DNA of 64,000 nucleotides. Origin: Aurelia coerulea. Taxonomy: Eukaryota; Cnidaria; Scyphozoa; Semaeostomeae; Ulmaridae. Below, piece after piece: positions 32,142 to 45,123 of this stretch. The DNA lies in assembly GCA_039566865.1 (NCBI GenBank), contig CM076954.1, positions 9,742,001 to 9,806,000 of the forward strand, written 5' to 3'. The notes under the pieces are model-generated. The model was not told the DNA's origin, did not search any database, and saw nothing but the letters and a program-made list of their open reading frames with translations. The translations under genes were made by a program, and so were the position numbers. Positions within the stretch are counted from its first letter, which is position 1; each line of letters starts with the position of its first letter.

Positions 32142-32534
32142 CACTCATTTTTTTATATAAGAAACCGCTTATAAGAAACGGTAGGCTCAAATTTTCGAAA
32201 GCTAAGAAACAACCCTACCTGAATTGAAAAAAGCTAAGAAACTTCTGTAATTTTCAGTTTTAATTTTCCTGTCACACTCAAAAATATTTTGACATTGTAC
32301 AGTTATAGGAACTGTTTGGACAATATTTTGAGTGCGAATCATGTTATTTACTCGTTTTGAGAGACTTACTAAGTAATTTGGGAGCCCTTTAGACAAGACA
32401 AAATCAACTCTAAACTTCCGGCAATAAAAATATAAGAAACACGTAAGAAACTTGTGGTAGCAAAATGGTCCAAAAATTTAAGAAACTGGCTACCAGCCCC
32501 GGACCTTAGTTTCTTATAAAAAAAAAAATGAGTG
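32142..32534 (+). mobile_element. AAGAAAC-family MITE, short subtype
   Basis: It begins CACTCATTTTTTTATATAAG and ends CTTATAAAAAAAAAAATGAG-TG. TA flanks both sides (32140-32141 and 32535-32536). It shares GCTTATAAGAAACGGTAGGC and a tail TACCAGCCCCGGACCTTAG with 54041-54409, and more loosely with 32702-33203. Tc1/mariner-type by target site. No coding potential. Confidence 0.75.
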
Positions 32535-32701
32535 TAATAGACCAGATCCCATTGGAAACCTTTTACTTTAAAATGAAATTAGTCCGAAGTCAAGGAACTT
32601 TGTCACTATCAAGCCAGGAGTAATGTTTCTGATGGAGAAAAGATGAGGGCATAGTTTGTATGGCCTTCAATTTCCATCTCTCATTTTTGTTATAATTTAT
32701 A

Positions 32702-33203
32702 CACGTATTTTCTATACGAAACCGCTTATAAGAAACGGGTAAAGCAACCCTACCTGAATTTAAAAAGCAAAGATATTTTTGTAATTTGCAGTTTTAATTT
32801 TTATCACTGGATCCGTTGAAAAATGTCAACTCAACATCTTATGAAAATGTCAAACTGAATTTGTCTCTGTTTCTTCTCTCTGGACTTTGAAATGAAATTT
32901 AAAATGATTATCGTCGCAATCTTGGTTCTTCGATTTTTGGTGAAATTACGGTTTCCTGCCAACACTTCAATTTCAGTTTTAATTTTCTTATTGCAATCAA
33001 TTTTTGACATTGTACAGTTTATAGCAACTGTTTATTTTCAGTGAGACATCGTACTGAGCCATTTATACAAAACAAATTAACTCTCCACTTCTAGCATTAA
33101 AAATATAAGAAACACGTGAGAAACAGTTGGTAGCAAAATTACCAAAAAGTTTATAAGAAAATGCCTACCAGCCCCACACCTTAGCTTTTTACAAAAATAA
33201 AAG
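32702..33203 (+). mobile_element. AAGAAAC-family MITE, short subtype, worn right end
   Basis: It starts CACGTATTTTCTATACGAAA after a TA and contains CGCTTATAAGAAACGGGTAA, AACCCTACCTGAATTT and CTACCAGCCCCACACCTTAG in the same order as 32142-32534. The right terminal repeat is eroded (ACAAAAATAAAAG). An extra stretch near 32860-32960 distinguishes it from the shorter copies. Confidence 0.6.
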
Positions 33204-33289
33204 ATCAACTAGAAAGTTACAGAATATATTAGAAACTACGAGAAAATACGAATTAAGACTAACAAATCAAATACAAGAATAACAGGAAA

Positions 33290-33895
33290 ATGACTAACAA
33301 ATATTCTCATATATAGATGTCCCCCAGAAATTACTGCAATATGCTTATATACATCTATATACACATCTATATGAGCTCTATTCACTTGTATCTACAATAA
33401 ACACGCTTTTACACGGATAACCCCTAAAAATTACTGCATTATGCTTATACATACATCAATATACATCAATGAACAAAAAGAAAGACGAACAGGAATATAT
33501 ATATACAAATTTTCTCTCAATTCCCAACTAGTTTGAACCGTGTGGTCATCATCTATATACATCTATATACGCTCTATTCACTTGTATCAACTATAAACAC
33601 GCTATTACACCGATATTCCCTAGAATTTACTGCAATAAGCTTATATACATCTATATACATCTATATACGCTCTATTCATTTGTATCTACTATCAACACGC
33701 TTTTAAAACCGATATCCCCTAGAAATTACTGCAATATGCTTATATACATCTATATGCATCTATATACCCTCTATTCACTTGTATCTACTATAAACACGCT
33801 CTTACACCGATATCCCCTAGAAATTACTGCAATATGCTTATATTCATTTATATACATATATATCATTCATATATCATATCATATCATTTAATATT
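33290..33895. repeat. ~98 bp satellite, left edge
   Basis: Diverged monomers of the large satellite (ATTACTGCAATATGCTTATA, GCTCTATTCACTTGTATC). They become regular only after about 33540, and the segment 33470-33535 is unrelated. The edge ends in an ATC/ATAT-rich tract that borders the LINE fragment. Confidence 0.75.
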
Positions 33896-34713
33896 TAGGC
33901 ACGATGTCCTATCAGCCAATTACAAAGTATTAATTAAAAAAAAAAAAAAAAGGAAAAACTACTTAATGAAATAGATGTTTGAAAACCTAATGGGCTGCTC
34001 TCCCTAGGGGTCGTGCTTTAATTGCCATTGAGGTAGATAAATACGGCCAGTCCCCCACAGCCCCGCAACACCCCCGAAAGACGGTACCCCACAGGCCCAC
34101 TCCGGTCCAAAACGGACCTGAGTAAGACCCATAAAGCACCGTCCCTGAAACATCGCGAGGCCAGGGAGACCAAAACGCACTCAACTACCTCAGCTCCTGA
34201 GGAGTTGTTTTACTTCCTTTTTGAAGCCGTTTAAAGAGGGTAAGTCTCTATACTTTTGTGGGATCTCGTTCCATGCTGTAGCTCCTGTAAATTGGAAACT
34301 CTTTTTGGTAAATTCCAATCGAGGTTTAGGCAGATGCAGATTTTGGCTATTCCTCGTTGAATAGCTTGAAATCTGGGACCTCCGAGTAAACTTATTTCGC
34401 AAATTGTCTGGATAGTTTCCATGAAGGATCTTATGTGTCATAACTAACCTGTCGAATATGATCAATTCTTTGACAGGCAACCAGTCACAGATCCATCCAT
34501 CCTTGTACTTTGCCTTTTCAATCAAAGTTTTTGCTCTTGACTGTAGTTTCTGGAGAGTGCTTATCTTGGTATCTGAGATGCACCCCCATATTATGTTACC
34601 ATACCTAAGATGACTCTCGATCAATGCTCGGTAAACTACAGCTAGCTTTGACTGGGGAAGAATATCCTTCAGCTTCCTAAGTACAGAAAGACCACTTTTA
34701 ACCTTAGCCTTAA
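33896..34713 (-). mobile_element. 5'-truncated LINE within the satellite
   Basis: From 34713 down to 34190 the frame is open: KVKSGLSVLRKLKDILPQS, then YRALIESHLRYGNIIWG, LQKLQSRAKTLIEKAKYKD and FTGATAWNEIPQKYRDLP. This is the last 170 or so codons of a LINE RT, closest in style to the copies at 15146-16954 and 63145-64000. The 3' untranslated part (33896-34189) is G-rich in the sense strand (C-rich tract 34020-34160 on the + strand). At 34714 the satellite resumes without a gap, so the LINE landed inside the array. Confidence 0.8.
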
Positions 34714-37700
34714 CTTATATACGCTCTATTTACTTGTATCCACTATAAACACGCTTTTACACCGATATCCCATAGAAAGTACTGCAATATGCTTATATAC
34801 ATTTATATACATCTATATACCCTCTATTCACTTGTATCTAGTATAAACACGCTTTTACACCGATATCCCCTAGAATTTACTGCAATAAGCTTATATACAT
34901 CTATATACGCTCTATTCACTTGCATCTACTATAAACACGCTTTTACACTGATATACCCTATAATTTACTGCAATATGCTTGATACATTTAAATACATCTA
35001 TATACGCTCTATTCACTCATATCTACTATAAATACGCTTTTACATCGATATACCCTATTTTTTTACTGCAATATGCTTGTATACATCTAGATACATCTAT
35101 ATACGCTATATTTACTTGTATCTACTATAAACACGCTTTTACACCGATATCCCCTAGAAATTACTGCAATATGCTTATATACATCTATATACATCTATAT
35201 ACGCTCTATTTACTTGTATCCACTATAAACACGCTTTTACACCGATATCCCCTAGAAATTACTGCAATGTGCTTATATACATTTATATACATCTATATAC
35301 GCTCGATTTACTTGTATCCACTATAAACACTCTTTTACACCGATATCCCCTAGAAATTACTGCAATATGCTTATATACATTTATCTACATCTATATACAC
35401 TCTATTTACTTGTATCCACTATAAACATGCTTTTACACCGATATCCCATAGAAATTACTGCAATAAGCTTATATACATCTATATACATCTATATACACGC
35501 TATTCATTTGTATCTACTATCAACACGCTTTTACACCGATATCCCCTAGAAATTACTGCAATATGCTTATATACATCTATATGCATCTATATACCCTCTA
35601 TTCACTTGTATATACTATAAACACGCTCTTACACCGATATCCCCTAGAATTTACTGCAATAAGCTTATATACATCTACATACATCTATATACACTCTATT
35701 CACTTGTATCTACTATAAACACGCTTTTAAACCGATATCCCCTAGAATTTACTGCAATAAGCTTATATACATCTATATAAATCTATATACGCTCTATTCA
35801 CTCGTATCTACTATAAGCACGCTTTTACACCGATATCCCCTAGAATTTATTGCAATATGCTTATATACATCTAAATACATCTATATACGCTCTATTCACT
35901 TGCATCTACTATAAACACGCTTTTACACCGATATACCCTATAATTTACTGCAATATGCTTGTATACATTTAAATACATCTATATACGCTCTATTCACTTG
36001 TATCTACTATAAACACGCCTTTACACCGATATCCCCCGGAATTTACTGCAATATGCTTATATACCTCTATATACATCTATATACGCTCTATTCACTCGTA
36101 TCTACTATAAACACGCTTTTACACCGATATACCCTAGAATTTACTGCAGTAAGCTTATATACATCTATATAAATCTATACGCTCTATTCACTCGTATCTA
36201 CTATAAACACACTTTTACACCGATATCCCCTAGAATTTATTGCAATATGCTTATATACATCTAAATACCTCTATATACGCTCTATTCACTTGCATCTACT
36301 ATAAACACGCTTTTACACTGATATACCCTATAATTTACTGCAATATGCTTGATACATCTAAATACATATATATACGCTCTATTCACTTGTATCTACTATA
36401 AACACGCCTTTACACCGATATCCCCTGGAATTTACTGCAATATGCTTATATACCTCTATATACATCTATATACGCTCTATTCACTCGTATCTACTATAAA
36501 CACGCTTTTACACTGATATACCCTATAATTTACTGCAATATGCTTGATACATGTAAATACATATATATACGCTCTATTCACTTGTATCTACTATAAACAC
36601 GCCTTTACACCGATATCCCCTGGAATTTACTGCAATATGCTTATATACCTCTATATACATCTATATACGCTCTATTCACTCGTATCTACTATAAACACGC
36701 TTTTACACCGATATACCCTATAATTTACTGCAATATGCTTGTATACATCTATATACGCTCTATATACGCTCTATTTACTTGTATCCACTATAAACACGCT
36801 TTTACACCGATATTCCCTAGAAATTACTGCAACAGGCTTATATTCATTCATATACATCTATGAATATGCTTATATACACCTCTACATCTATATACGCTCG
36901 ATTTACTTGTATCCACTATAAACACGCTTTTACACCGATATCCCCTAGAAATTACTGCAATATGCTTATATACATTTATATACATCTATATACGCTCTAT
37001 TTACTTGTATCCACTATAAACACGCTTTTACACCGATATCCCCTAGAAATTACTGCAATATGCTTATATACATTTATATACATCTATATACGCTCTATTT
37101 ACTTGTATCCACTATAAACACGCTTTTACACCGATATCCCATAGAAATTACTGCAATATGCTTATATACATTTATATACATCTATATACCCTTTATTCAC
37201 TTGTATCTAGTATAAACACGCTTTTACACTGATATCCCTAGAATTTACTGCAATAAGCTTATATACATATACATCTATATACGCCCTATTTACTTGTATC
37301 TACTATAAACACGCTTTTGCACCGATATCCCCTTGAAATTACTGCAATATACATCTATATACCCTCTATTCACTTGTATCTACTATAAACACGCTTTTAC
37401 ACCGATATCCCATAGAAATTACCGCAATTTGCTTATATACATCTATATACATCTATATACCCTCTATTCACTTATATCTACTATAAACACGCTTTTACAC
37501 CGATATCCCCCGGAATTTACTGCAATATGCTTATATACCTCTATATACATCTATATACGCTCTATTCACTCGTATCTACTATAAACACGCTTTTACACCG
37601 ATATACCCTAGAATTTACTGCAGTAAGCTTATATACATCTATATAAATCTATACGCTCTATTCACTCGTATCTACTATAAACACACTTTTACACCGATAT

Positions 37701-39138
37701 CCCCTAGAATTTATTGCAATATGCTTATATACATCTAAATACCTCTATATACGCTCTATTCACTTGCATCTACTATAAACACGCTTTTACACTGATATAC
37801 CCTATAATTTACTGCAATATGCTTGATACATCTAAATACATATATATACGCTCTATTCACTTGTATCTACTATAAATACGCCTTTACACCGATATCCCCT
37901 GGAATTTACTGCAATATGCTTATATACCTCTATATACATCTATATACGCTCTATTCACTCGTATCTACTATAAACACGCTTTTACACTGATATACCCTAT
38001 AATTTACTGCAATTTGCTTGATACATGTAAATACATATATATACGCTCTATTCACTTGTATCTACTATAAACACGCCTTTACACCGATATCCCCTGGAAT
38101 TTACTGCAATATGCTTATATACCTCTATATACATCTATATACGCTCTATTCACTCGTATCTACTATAAACACGCTTTTACACCGATATACCCTATAATAT
38201 ACTGCAATATGCTTGTATACATCTATATACGCTCTATATACGCTCTATTTACTTGTATCCACTATAAACACGCTTTTACACCGATATTCCCTAGAAATTA
38301 CTGCAATAGGCTTATATTCATTCATATACATCTATGAATATGCTTATATACACCTCTACATCTATATACGCTCGATTTACTTGTATCCACTATAAACACG
38401 CTTTTACACCGATATCCCCTAGAAATTACTGCAATATGCTTATATACATTTATATACATCTATACACGCTCTATTTACTTGTATCCACTATAAACACGCT
38501 TTTACACCGATATCCCATAGAAATTACTGCAATATGCTTATATACATTTATATACATCTATATACCCTTTATTCACTTGTATCTAGTATAAACACGCTTT
38601 TACACTGATATCCCTAGAATTTACTGCAATAAGCTTATATACATCTATATACATCTATATACGCCCTATTTACTTGTATCTACTATAAACACGCTTTTGC
38701 ACCGATATCCCCTTGAAATTACTGCAATATACATCTATATACCCTCTATTCACTTGTATCTACTATAAACACGCTTTTACACCGATATCCCCTAGAAATT
38801 ACCGCAATTTGCTTATATACATCTATATACATCTATATACCCTCTATTCACTTATATCTACTATAAACACGCTTTTACACCGATATCCCTAGAATTTACT
38901 GCATTATGGTTAATTACATCTATATACATCTATATACATCTATACACCCTCTATTCACTTGTATCTAGTATAAACACGCTTTTACACTGATATCCCCTAG
39001 AAGTTACTGCAGTAAGCTTATATACATCTATATAAATCTATATACGCTCTATTCACTCGTATCTACTATAAACACACTTTTACACCGATATCCGCTAGAA
39101 TTTATTGCAATATGCTTATATACATCTAAATACATCTA
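34714..39138. repeat. ~98 bp satellite array with 1,474 bp higher-order period
   Basis: About 45 monomers of roughly 98 bp run head to tail. Each has CTATAAACACGCTTTTACAC, CGATATCCCCTAGAA, TTACTGCAATATGCTTATA and a variable number of a 10 bp subunit TATACATCTA. A block of 15 monomers recurs at 1,474 bp: 36057 against 37531, and 36739 against 38213. Later in the second block the offset drops to 1,376 (37191 against 38567), so one monomer has been lost. Short frames rich in Tyr, Ile and Leu along the array are an effect of the repeat and not genes. Confidence 0.93.
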
Positions 39139-39381
39139 CAATCTTGGCCAAAATACTTGGGACAAATCATAAAATTGCACTACTTCGGTCTTTGATTACG
39201 TGCCCCCCGCTCCCCCTTCTCAAATTTGCTTGAATCAAACGCCTTTCGACCTTCTCAACATTGAAGTAGGGGGAAGGGGGGATTAGGAGACTCTAAACGT
39301 ATGTTTTCTCCTCGATATTTTAGGAAACATCATGAAGACACTGAAATTTGCCTGCGTCCCAGCTTCTTTTGGCCAGGATTG

Positions 39382-40670
39382 TCTGAAAATGATTGTTAAC
39401 AAATAATACCTCATAGCTTGAGAACCCATAGAGATTTCTGTGTGAAATTTTAACACCGTCATCCCCAACACAAGAAGTGAGTTCTCAGCTATCTATGCCG
39501 AAATAGGCGTTGTTCGTTAAATTCGCTGAGCACCTTCTTAAAAATGGGCGTGGCAAAATTGCTGCAATTTTCACTCACATAAAGATTCCCTTATAAAAAG
39601 TGACATACATTAGGATTCTGAGCTTTCTTCCGCTATCGTAAGATTGTGTACTCCGCTGCTCTTTGAGGGTGACTTATCATTGCAAGAAAGCTTTTGGGCT
39701 CATTGTTTGAGGTCCGGTTTCTTGTGAATTCTTCGGTTCTCACAACGGCGCTCCACAGAAAAATGCCCCATAATTTTGGGATAAGTCACGCTTTTTTGGC
39801 AAATTCATCTGATTCCACATTTTAACATCAAAGTCTTCCTATTCATGCAAAAAAACCAAGTAAAAATTGCCTGGAAGGTGGAAATGTCACGGCGCTCCAA
39901 AATTAAAAAACTTAAAATAAACAGTTCCGGATAAGTTTCTTTTGAACTCTATTGAGAACCGTCAGAAATCATATTTCACGAAAATATCGATGCAAATACT
40001 GCTATAGGCTAATAAAGCTCATTTTTCTCATTAAAATGAGACAAAATTTGTTAGAATAGGGCAAACGTTGCCGACGTTATTAATGTTTAAAGTAGGGAGC
40101 GGCGTTGACAAATTTGATCCCTTTCTCAATTTTCCAGACAGTGCAAATCCGCCTTGCTGCTATGCAACAGGGATATTCTTCTTCAACAAAAAGTTGTGGA
40201 TTACAATTCATCGGGCACAATAGACCATTCCATGCCGTCCAGGGTGAATGCAAGTTTGGTGGAGCGAATTTAATCTCATTGAAAATGAATGAATAGTTAG
40301 AGAATTGGCTAACGGTACATTTGAAAATAAGACAATAGTACTGCGGAGGCGCAGAATTTGCACTGATTCAAAAGGAACTTTGTTTTCAGTTCTCTTTGAT
40401 AACTGTGATGTTTTCAGGCGAAAATCATTCGCAGGTTTCGTGCACAAGAGGAGTTTCGCTGAACGTCATGGGAAAATTTTGCATAATTTGATGACGTCAT
40501 AGTTCTGATGGATGAACCAGTAACAATGAAAACATTAACATCTGAAGTACTCTGGAGTTAAGCCCACAGTTAGTGGCTATCCATTCATAGTGAAAGAAAT
40601 TTTCTGATACAAGTAGATTTGGATTCATAGAAACATATATGATAGGTAGTGAAAGCAATTTTTCAGACTG
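39382..40670 (+). repeat. B unit, copy 1
   Basis: The unit begins GTCTGAAAATGATTG and ends GCAATTTTTCAGAC, so the ends form a short inverted repeat. It is followed directly by copy 2 with no bases between. A stretch of about 390 bp (40080-40470) is absent from the older copy near 4580-4650 and may be a secondary insertion or an acquired segment. Confidence 0.9.
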
Positions 40671-41957
40671 TCTGAAAATGATTGTTAACAAATAATACCT
40701 CATAGCTTGAGAACCCATAGAGATTTCTGTGTGAAATTTTAACACCGTCATCCCCAACACAAGAAGTGAGTTCTCAGCTATCTATGCCGAAATAGGCGTT
40801 GTTCGTTAAATTCGCTGAGCACCTTCTTAAAAATGGGCGTGGCAAAATTGCTGCAATTTTCACTCACATAAAGATTCCCTTATAAAAAGTGACATACATT
40901 AGGATTCTGAGCTTTCTTCCGCTATCGTAAGATTGTGTACTCCGCTGCTCTTTGAAGGTGACTTATCATTGCAAGAAAGCTTTTGGGCTCATTGTTTGAG
41001 GTCCGGTTTCTTGTGAATTCTTCGGTTCTCACAACGGCGCTCCACAGAAAAATGCCCCATAATTTTGGGATAAGTCACGCTTTTTTGGCAAATTCATCTG
41101 ATTCCACATTTTAACATCAAAGTCTTCCTATTCATGCAAAAAAACCAAGTAAAAATTGCCTGGAAGGTGGAAATGTCACGGCGCTCCAAAATTAAAAAAC
41201 TTAAAATAAACAGTTCCGGATAAGTTTCTTTTGAACTCTATTGAGAACCGTCAGAAATCATATTTCACGAAAATATCGATGCAAATACTGCTATAGGCTA
41301 ATAAAGCTCATTTTTCTCATTAAAATGAGACAAAATTTGTTAGAATAGGGCAAACGTTGCCGACGTTATTAATGTTTAAAGTAGGGAGCGGCGTTGACAA
41401 ATTTGATCCCATTCTCAATTTTCCAGACAGTGCAAATCCGCCTTGCTGCTATGCAACAGGGATATTCTTCTTCAACAAAAAGTTGTGGATTACAATTCAT
41501 CGGGCACAATAGACCATTCCATGCCGTCCAGGGTGAATGCAAGTTTGGTGGAGTGAATTTAATCTCATTGAAAATGAATGAATAGTTAGAGAATTGGCTA
41601 ACGGTACATTTGAAAATAAGACAATAGTACTGCGGAGGCGCAGAATTTGCACTGATTCAAAAGGAACTTTGTTTTCAGTTTTCTTTGATAACTGTGATGT
41701 TTTCAGGCGAAAATCATTCGCAGGTTTCGTGTACAAGAGGAGTTTCGCTGAACGTCATGGGAAAATTTTGCATAATTTGATGACGTCATAGTTCTGATGG
41801 ATGAACCAGTAACAATGAAAACATTAACATCTGAAGTACTCTGGAGTTAAGCCCACAGTTAGTGGCTATCCATTCATAGTGAAAGAAATTGTCTGATACA
41901 AGTAGATTTGGATTCATAGAAACATATATGATAGGTAGTGAAAGCAATTTTTCAGAC
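40671..41957 (+). repeat. B unit, copy 2
   Basis: It is almost identical to copy 1; differences seen include GGAGCGAA against GGAGTGAA, CGTGCACA against CGTGTACA and GAAATTTTCTG against GAAATTGTCTG. Its last base is shared with the start of the right L unit (CAGACAATCTTGG). Confidence 0.9.
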
Positions 41958-42192
41958 AATCTTGGCCAAAATACTTGGGACAAATCATAAATTGCACTAC
42001 TTCGGTCTTTGATTACGTGCCCCCCGCTCCCCCCTTCTCAAAGAATCAAATGCCTCTCGACCTTCTCAACATTGAAGTAGGGGGAAGGGGGGATTAGGAG
42101 ACTCTAAAGGTATGTTTTCTCCTCGATATTTTAGGAAACATCATGAAGACACTGAAATTTGCCTGCGTCCCAGCCTCTTTTGGCCAGGATTG

Positions 42193-43171
42193 TATATACG
42201 CTCTATTCACTCCTATCTACTATAAACACGCTTTTACACCGATATACCCTATAATTTACTGCAATATGCTTGTATACATCTATATACATCTATATACGCT
42301 CTATTTACGTGTATCCACTATAAACACGCTTTTACACCGATATTCCCTAGAAATTACTGCAATATGCTTATATACATTTATATACATCTAGATACCCTCT
42401 ATTCACTTGTATCTAGTATAAACACGCTTTTACACCGATATCCCCTAGAATTTACTGCAATAAGCTTATATACATCTATATACATCTATATACGCCCTAT
42501 TTACTTGTATCTACTATAAACACGCTTTTGCACCGATATCCCCTTGAAATTACTGCAATATGCTTATATACATTTATATACATCTATATACGCTCTATTT
42601 ACTTGTATCCACTATAAACACGCTTTTACACCGATATCCCATAGAAATTACTGCAATATGCTTATATACATTTATATACATCTATATACCCTCTATTCAC
42701 TTGTATCTAGTATAAACACGCTTTTACACCGATATCCCCTAGAATTTACTGCAATAAGCTTATATACATCTATATACATCTATATACGCCCTGTTTACTT
42801 GTATCTACTATAAACACGCTTTTGCACCGATATCCCCTTGAAATTACTGCAATATGCTTATATACATCTATATACATCTATATACCCTCTATTCACTTGT
42901 ATCTACTATAAACACCCTTTTACACCGATATCCCCTAGAAATTACTGCAATTTGCTTATATACATCTATATACATCTATATACCCTCTATTCACTTGTAT
43001 CTACTATAAATACGCTTTTACACCGATATCCCTAGAATTTACTGCATTATGGTTAATTACATCTATATACATCTATATACATCTATATACCCTCTATTCA
43101 CTTGTATCTAGTATAAACACGCTTTTACACCGATATCCCCTAGAATTTACTGCATTATGGTTAATTACATC
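42193..43171. repeat. ~98 bp satellite, right part
   Basis: Ten or so further monomers in the same direction as the array before the composite element, including two variants with GCACCGATATCCCCTTGAAA. The array ends at about 43171 with TTAATTACATCTATAATTTC, where the LINE tail begins. Confidence 0.92.
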
Positions 43172-43850
43172 TATAATTTCAGAGATACCATAAACCCTAT
43201 GTGCCCAACAAGCGATGGCATTGAAGACACGGAGCCCTCCTTTTGATGTTCAACAACAAAATCTTCTCGCTGGTAATTGTTGATTATTACGACCATATGT
43301 ACAAATCACCAATCTTTGAAATCATTCTTTGACGCAGCTTTTATTGTATGGTAATCAAGACCTTTCCAATGAGTTGAACAGAAATTTACTCCAATTAACT
43401 TTGCGCTTCATCCACGAAACTGGTCGGTTTGATTAAGATCTATTGAGAATTCAGCCATGTACAAAGCAATCACCAAGTCACGTATCGTTAGTGTTTCTTT
43501 TCTTTTCCTTGTAAATTCTGTTTCACATCAGATGGTCAGTCAGGCATTTTACTTACGTAAATCTACATCAAGTGAGTTGCACTCGTTGCATCAACAAATT
43601 CATCGCAACACTGACCTGACATCTTGAGTGAAACTGAATCTGGTATAGTATCCTTTAATTCATAAATGTTCGTAGTGTGATTGTATACGGTTTAACGTTT
43701 CGGGTTTATAGATATTGGCCATGGGGTAGTCATAGTTTTTCGCTCCGCATGGTATCGTACCTGTAGTGTCGTATAGTAAATAGAATTAGGTATAGTAGAA
43801 TGTAAAGTATCTTGTAAAATTTAATATTTAAATAAAGAAAAATTAGTATG
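43172..43850 (+). mobile_element. LINE tail, same family as 26151-27420
   Basis: The decayed + strand frame reads INPMCPTSDGIEDTE, matching the zinc-knuckle-like block of the - strand copy (NPMCPTNDGIEDTE). Then come remnants of the final helix (FALHPRNWSV in one frame). The 3' untranslated part contains GGCCATGGGGTAGTCATAG and ends AAATAAAGAAAAATTAGTAT near 43850. Only the last 90 or so codons remain, broken by stops and shifts. It abuts the satellite. Confidence 0.7.
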
Positions 43851-44754
43851 AATCCTGCAGATATCCGATTTCCTTCACAACAAAACAATATGAGAAGTAA
43901 ACGTAACTAAATCACAAAGTAAATAATAACAAAATTGTGGGTGTACATGGGGTTAAAAAATTAACCCCTCCTCCCTACCTCGCATTTAACGCCATCAGCT
44001 CTCCTCGCAAGTACGTTTTTCTCCAATTGTTTCCTCCTCGCATCACAAAAATTAGTAAGTTTACTCGATGTCACAACGAAATGAATCTAACAAATCAAGG
44101 ACACGCTAAAGTCCGGCGTAAAATCAAAAGATTTGAAAATGAGACTTTTGGATGTGCCTTTAACTAGATCCAAAATAAACTTGCAACCAACATGTAAATC
44201 TTATGTAAACAGACGTTTTCATACTGAAACATTTTTGGAAAGAAATATCCGTCGGATATAAATAAAATACATTTATGTTTCTCTCTTTTTCTTCTTTGGC
44301 AGATAATAATCATCACCCTTTTGTTTCCCTTTTTTCTCTTGTTCTCTACTTGGTTTATCTTTTAACTCCACAGACCCATAGAAGCGTTTTTCAGATTAAA
44401 GGGGGGCACTACTTCGCGCTGAAGGCGCAAAGACTACAGGGGTCCGCGGGCGAAGCCCCCGGAAAATCTTCTCGGCCGCTGCCGTCTTTTCTTTTGACAA
44501 CGCCCTTCTGTGCATTGCTGAAAGGGCATTTTATGCTCAGAGGTCCTGGAGAAAATATAGGAAATTTACGAATCCAAATATATATCAAACAGGCTAGCTA
44601 AAATCAAAATACCACAGGATAAGGATACTTTGTCAAGACTGTTGTGTAAGATTGACTTAATATTTGACTTATTTGATTTACAAAACTCATCGTGAATTCT
44701 CGTGAGCAGCGGTGATTAGAGTAAATTTTAAGTGGGAATACATCGAAATATGGG

Positions 44755-45075
44755 GTCTGGGGGCAGGGCCCCCAGGAAAATCTTTAGGGCCACGCCCTTT
44801 ACTTTGGCTGAGAATGCATCTCCTAATATCATGCTTGCTATTAGCGACAAGTAACTTTTATAGTTTTGTGACAGTTATCCTATGCACGAGTAACATTTTT
44901 GAAGAAACATCCTTGACTTTGGCTTACAATGCATCTCCCAATGTTATGCTTGCAATTGGCGACAATGAAAATTTGATAGTTTTGTGACAGTTATCCTATC
45001 AATTGGAGAATGAGGAAAATTTTTGAAAACACATCCTCTACTTTGGCTTAGAATGCATCCCCTGATTCCATATTT
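44755..45075. repeat. Hairpin plus ~110-125 bp tandem module
   Basis: GGGGGCAGGGCCCCCAGG starts the stretch. Three imperfect copies of a unit with CTTTGGCTTAGAATGCATCT, ATGCTTGC-ATTGGCGACAA and TTTTGTGACAGTTATCCTAT then follow. The same unit, in one or two copies, is found in the hAT element 3293-4347 (CTCTACTTTGGCTTAGAACG). Confidence 0.65.
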
Positions 45076-45123
45076 GCCAGTGAAAGATTTGACATTCTTA
45101 CCCAGATTCTTACCCAACCTATA

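Larger units (their letters stand above)
39139..42192 (+). mobile_element. Composite Tc1-like element, L-B-B-L
   Basis: It is inserted in the satellite at a TA (39137-39138 and 42193-42194). The ends CAATCTTGGCCAAAA and the complement of TTTTGGCCAGGATTG resemble Tc1-type termini. The order is L (39139-39381), B (39382-40670), B again (40671-41957), L again (41957-42192), all in the same direction. The two B copies differ at only a few bases in 1,289, while the L copies differ more. L alone has both termini and could itself be a MITE. The frames inside B (for example 40105-40296) match no family that I know. No transposase. Confidence 0.85.

Noticed and set aside
39139..42192. LTR retrotransposon with L as direct terminal repeats
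   Set aside because: L has inverted Tc1-like termini, TA target sites, no TG...CA ends, no primer-binding site and no gag-pol frame.
34789..43035. Many short frames with repeated Tyr-Ile-His-Leu peptides
   Set aside because: They are translations of the 98 bp satellite in one frame; stops recur with the monomer and no start or splice context exists.
33290..43171. CRISPR-like array
   Set aside because: Monomers are contiguous without unique spacers, and the context is eukaryotic.
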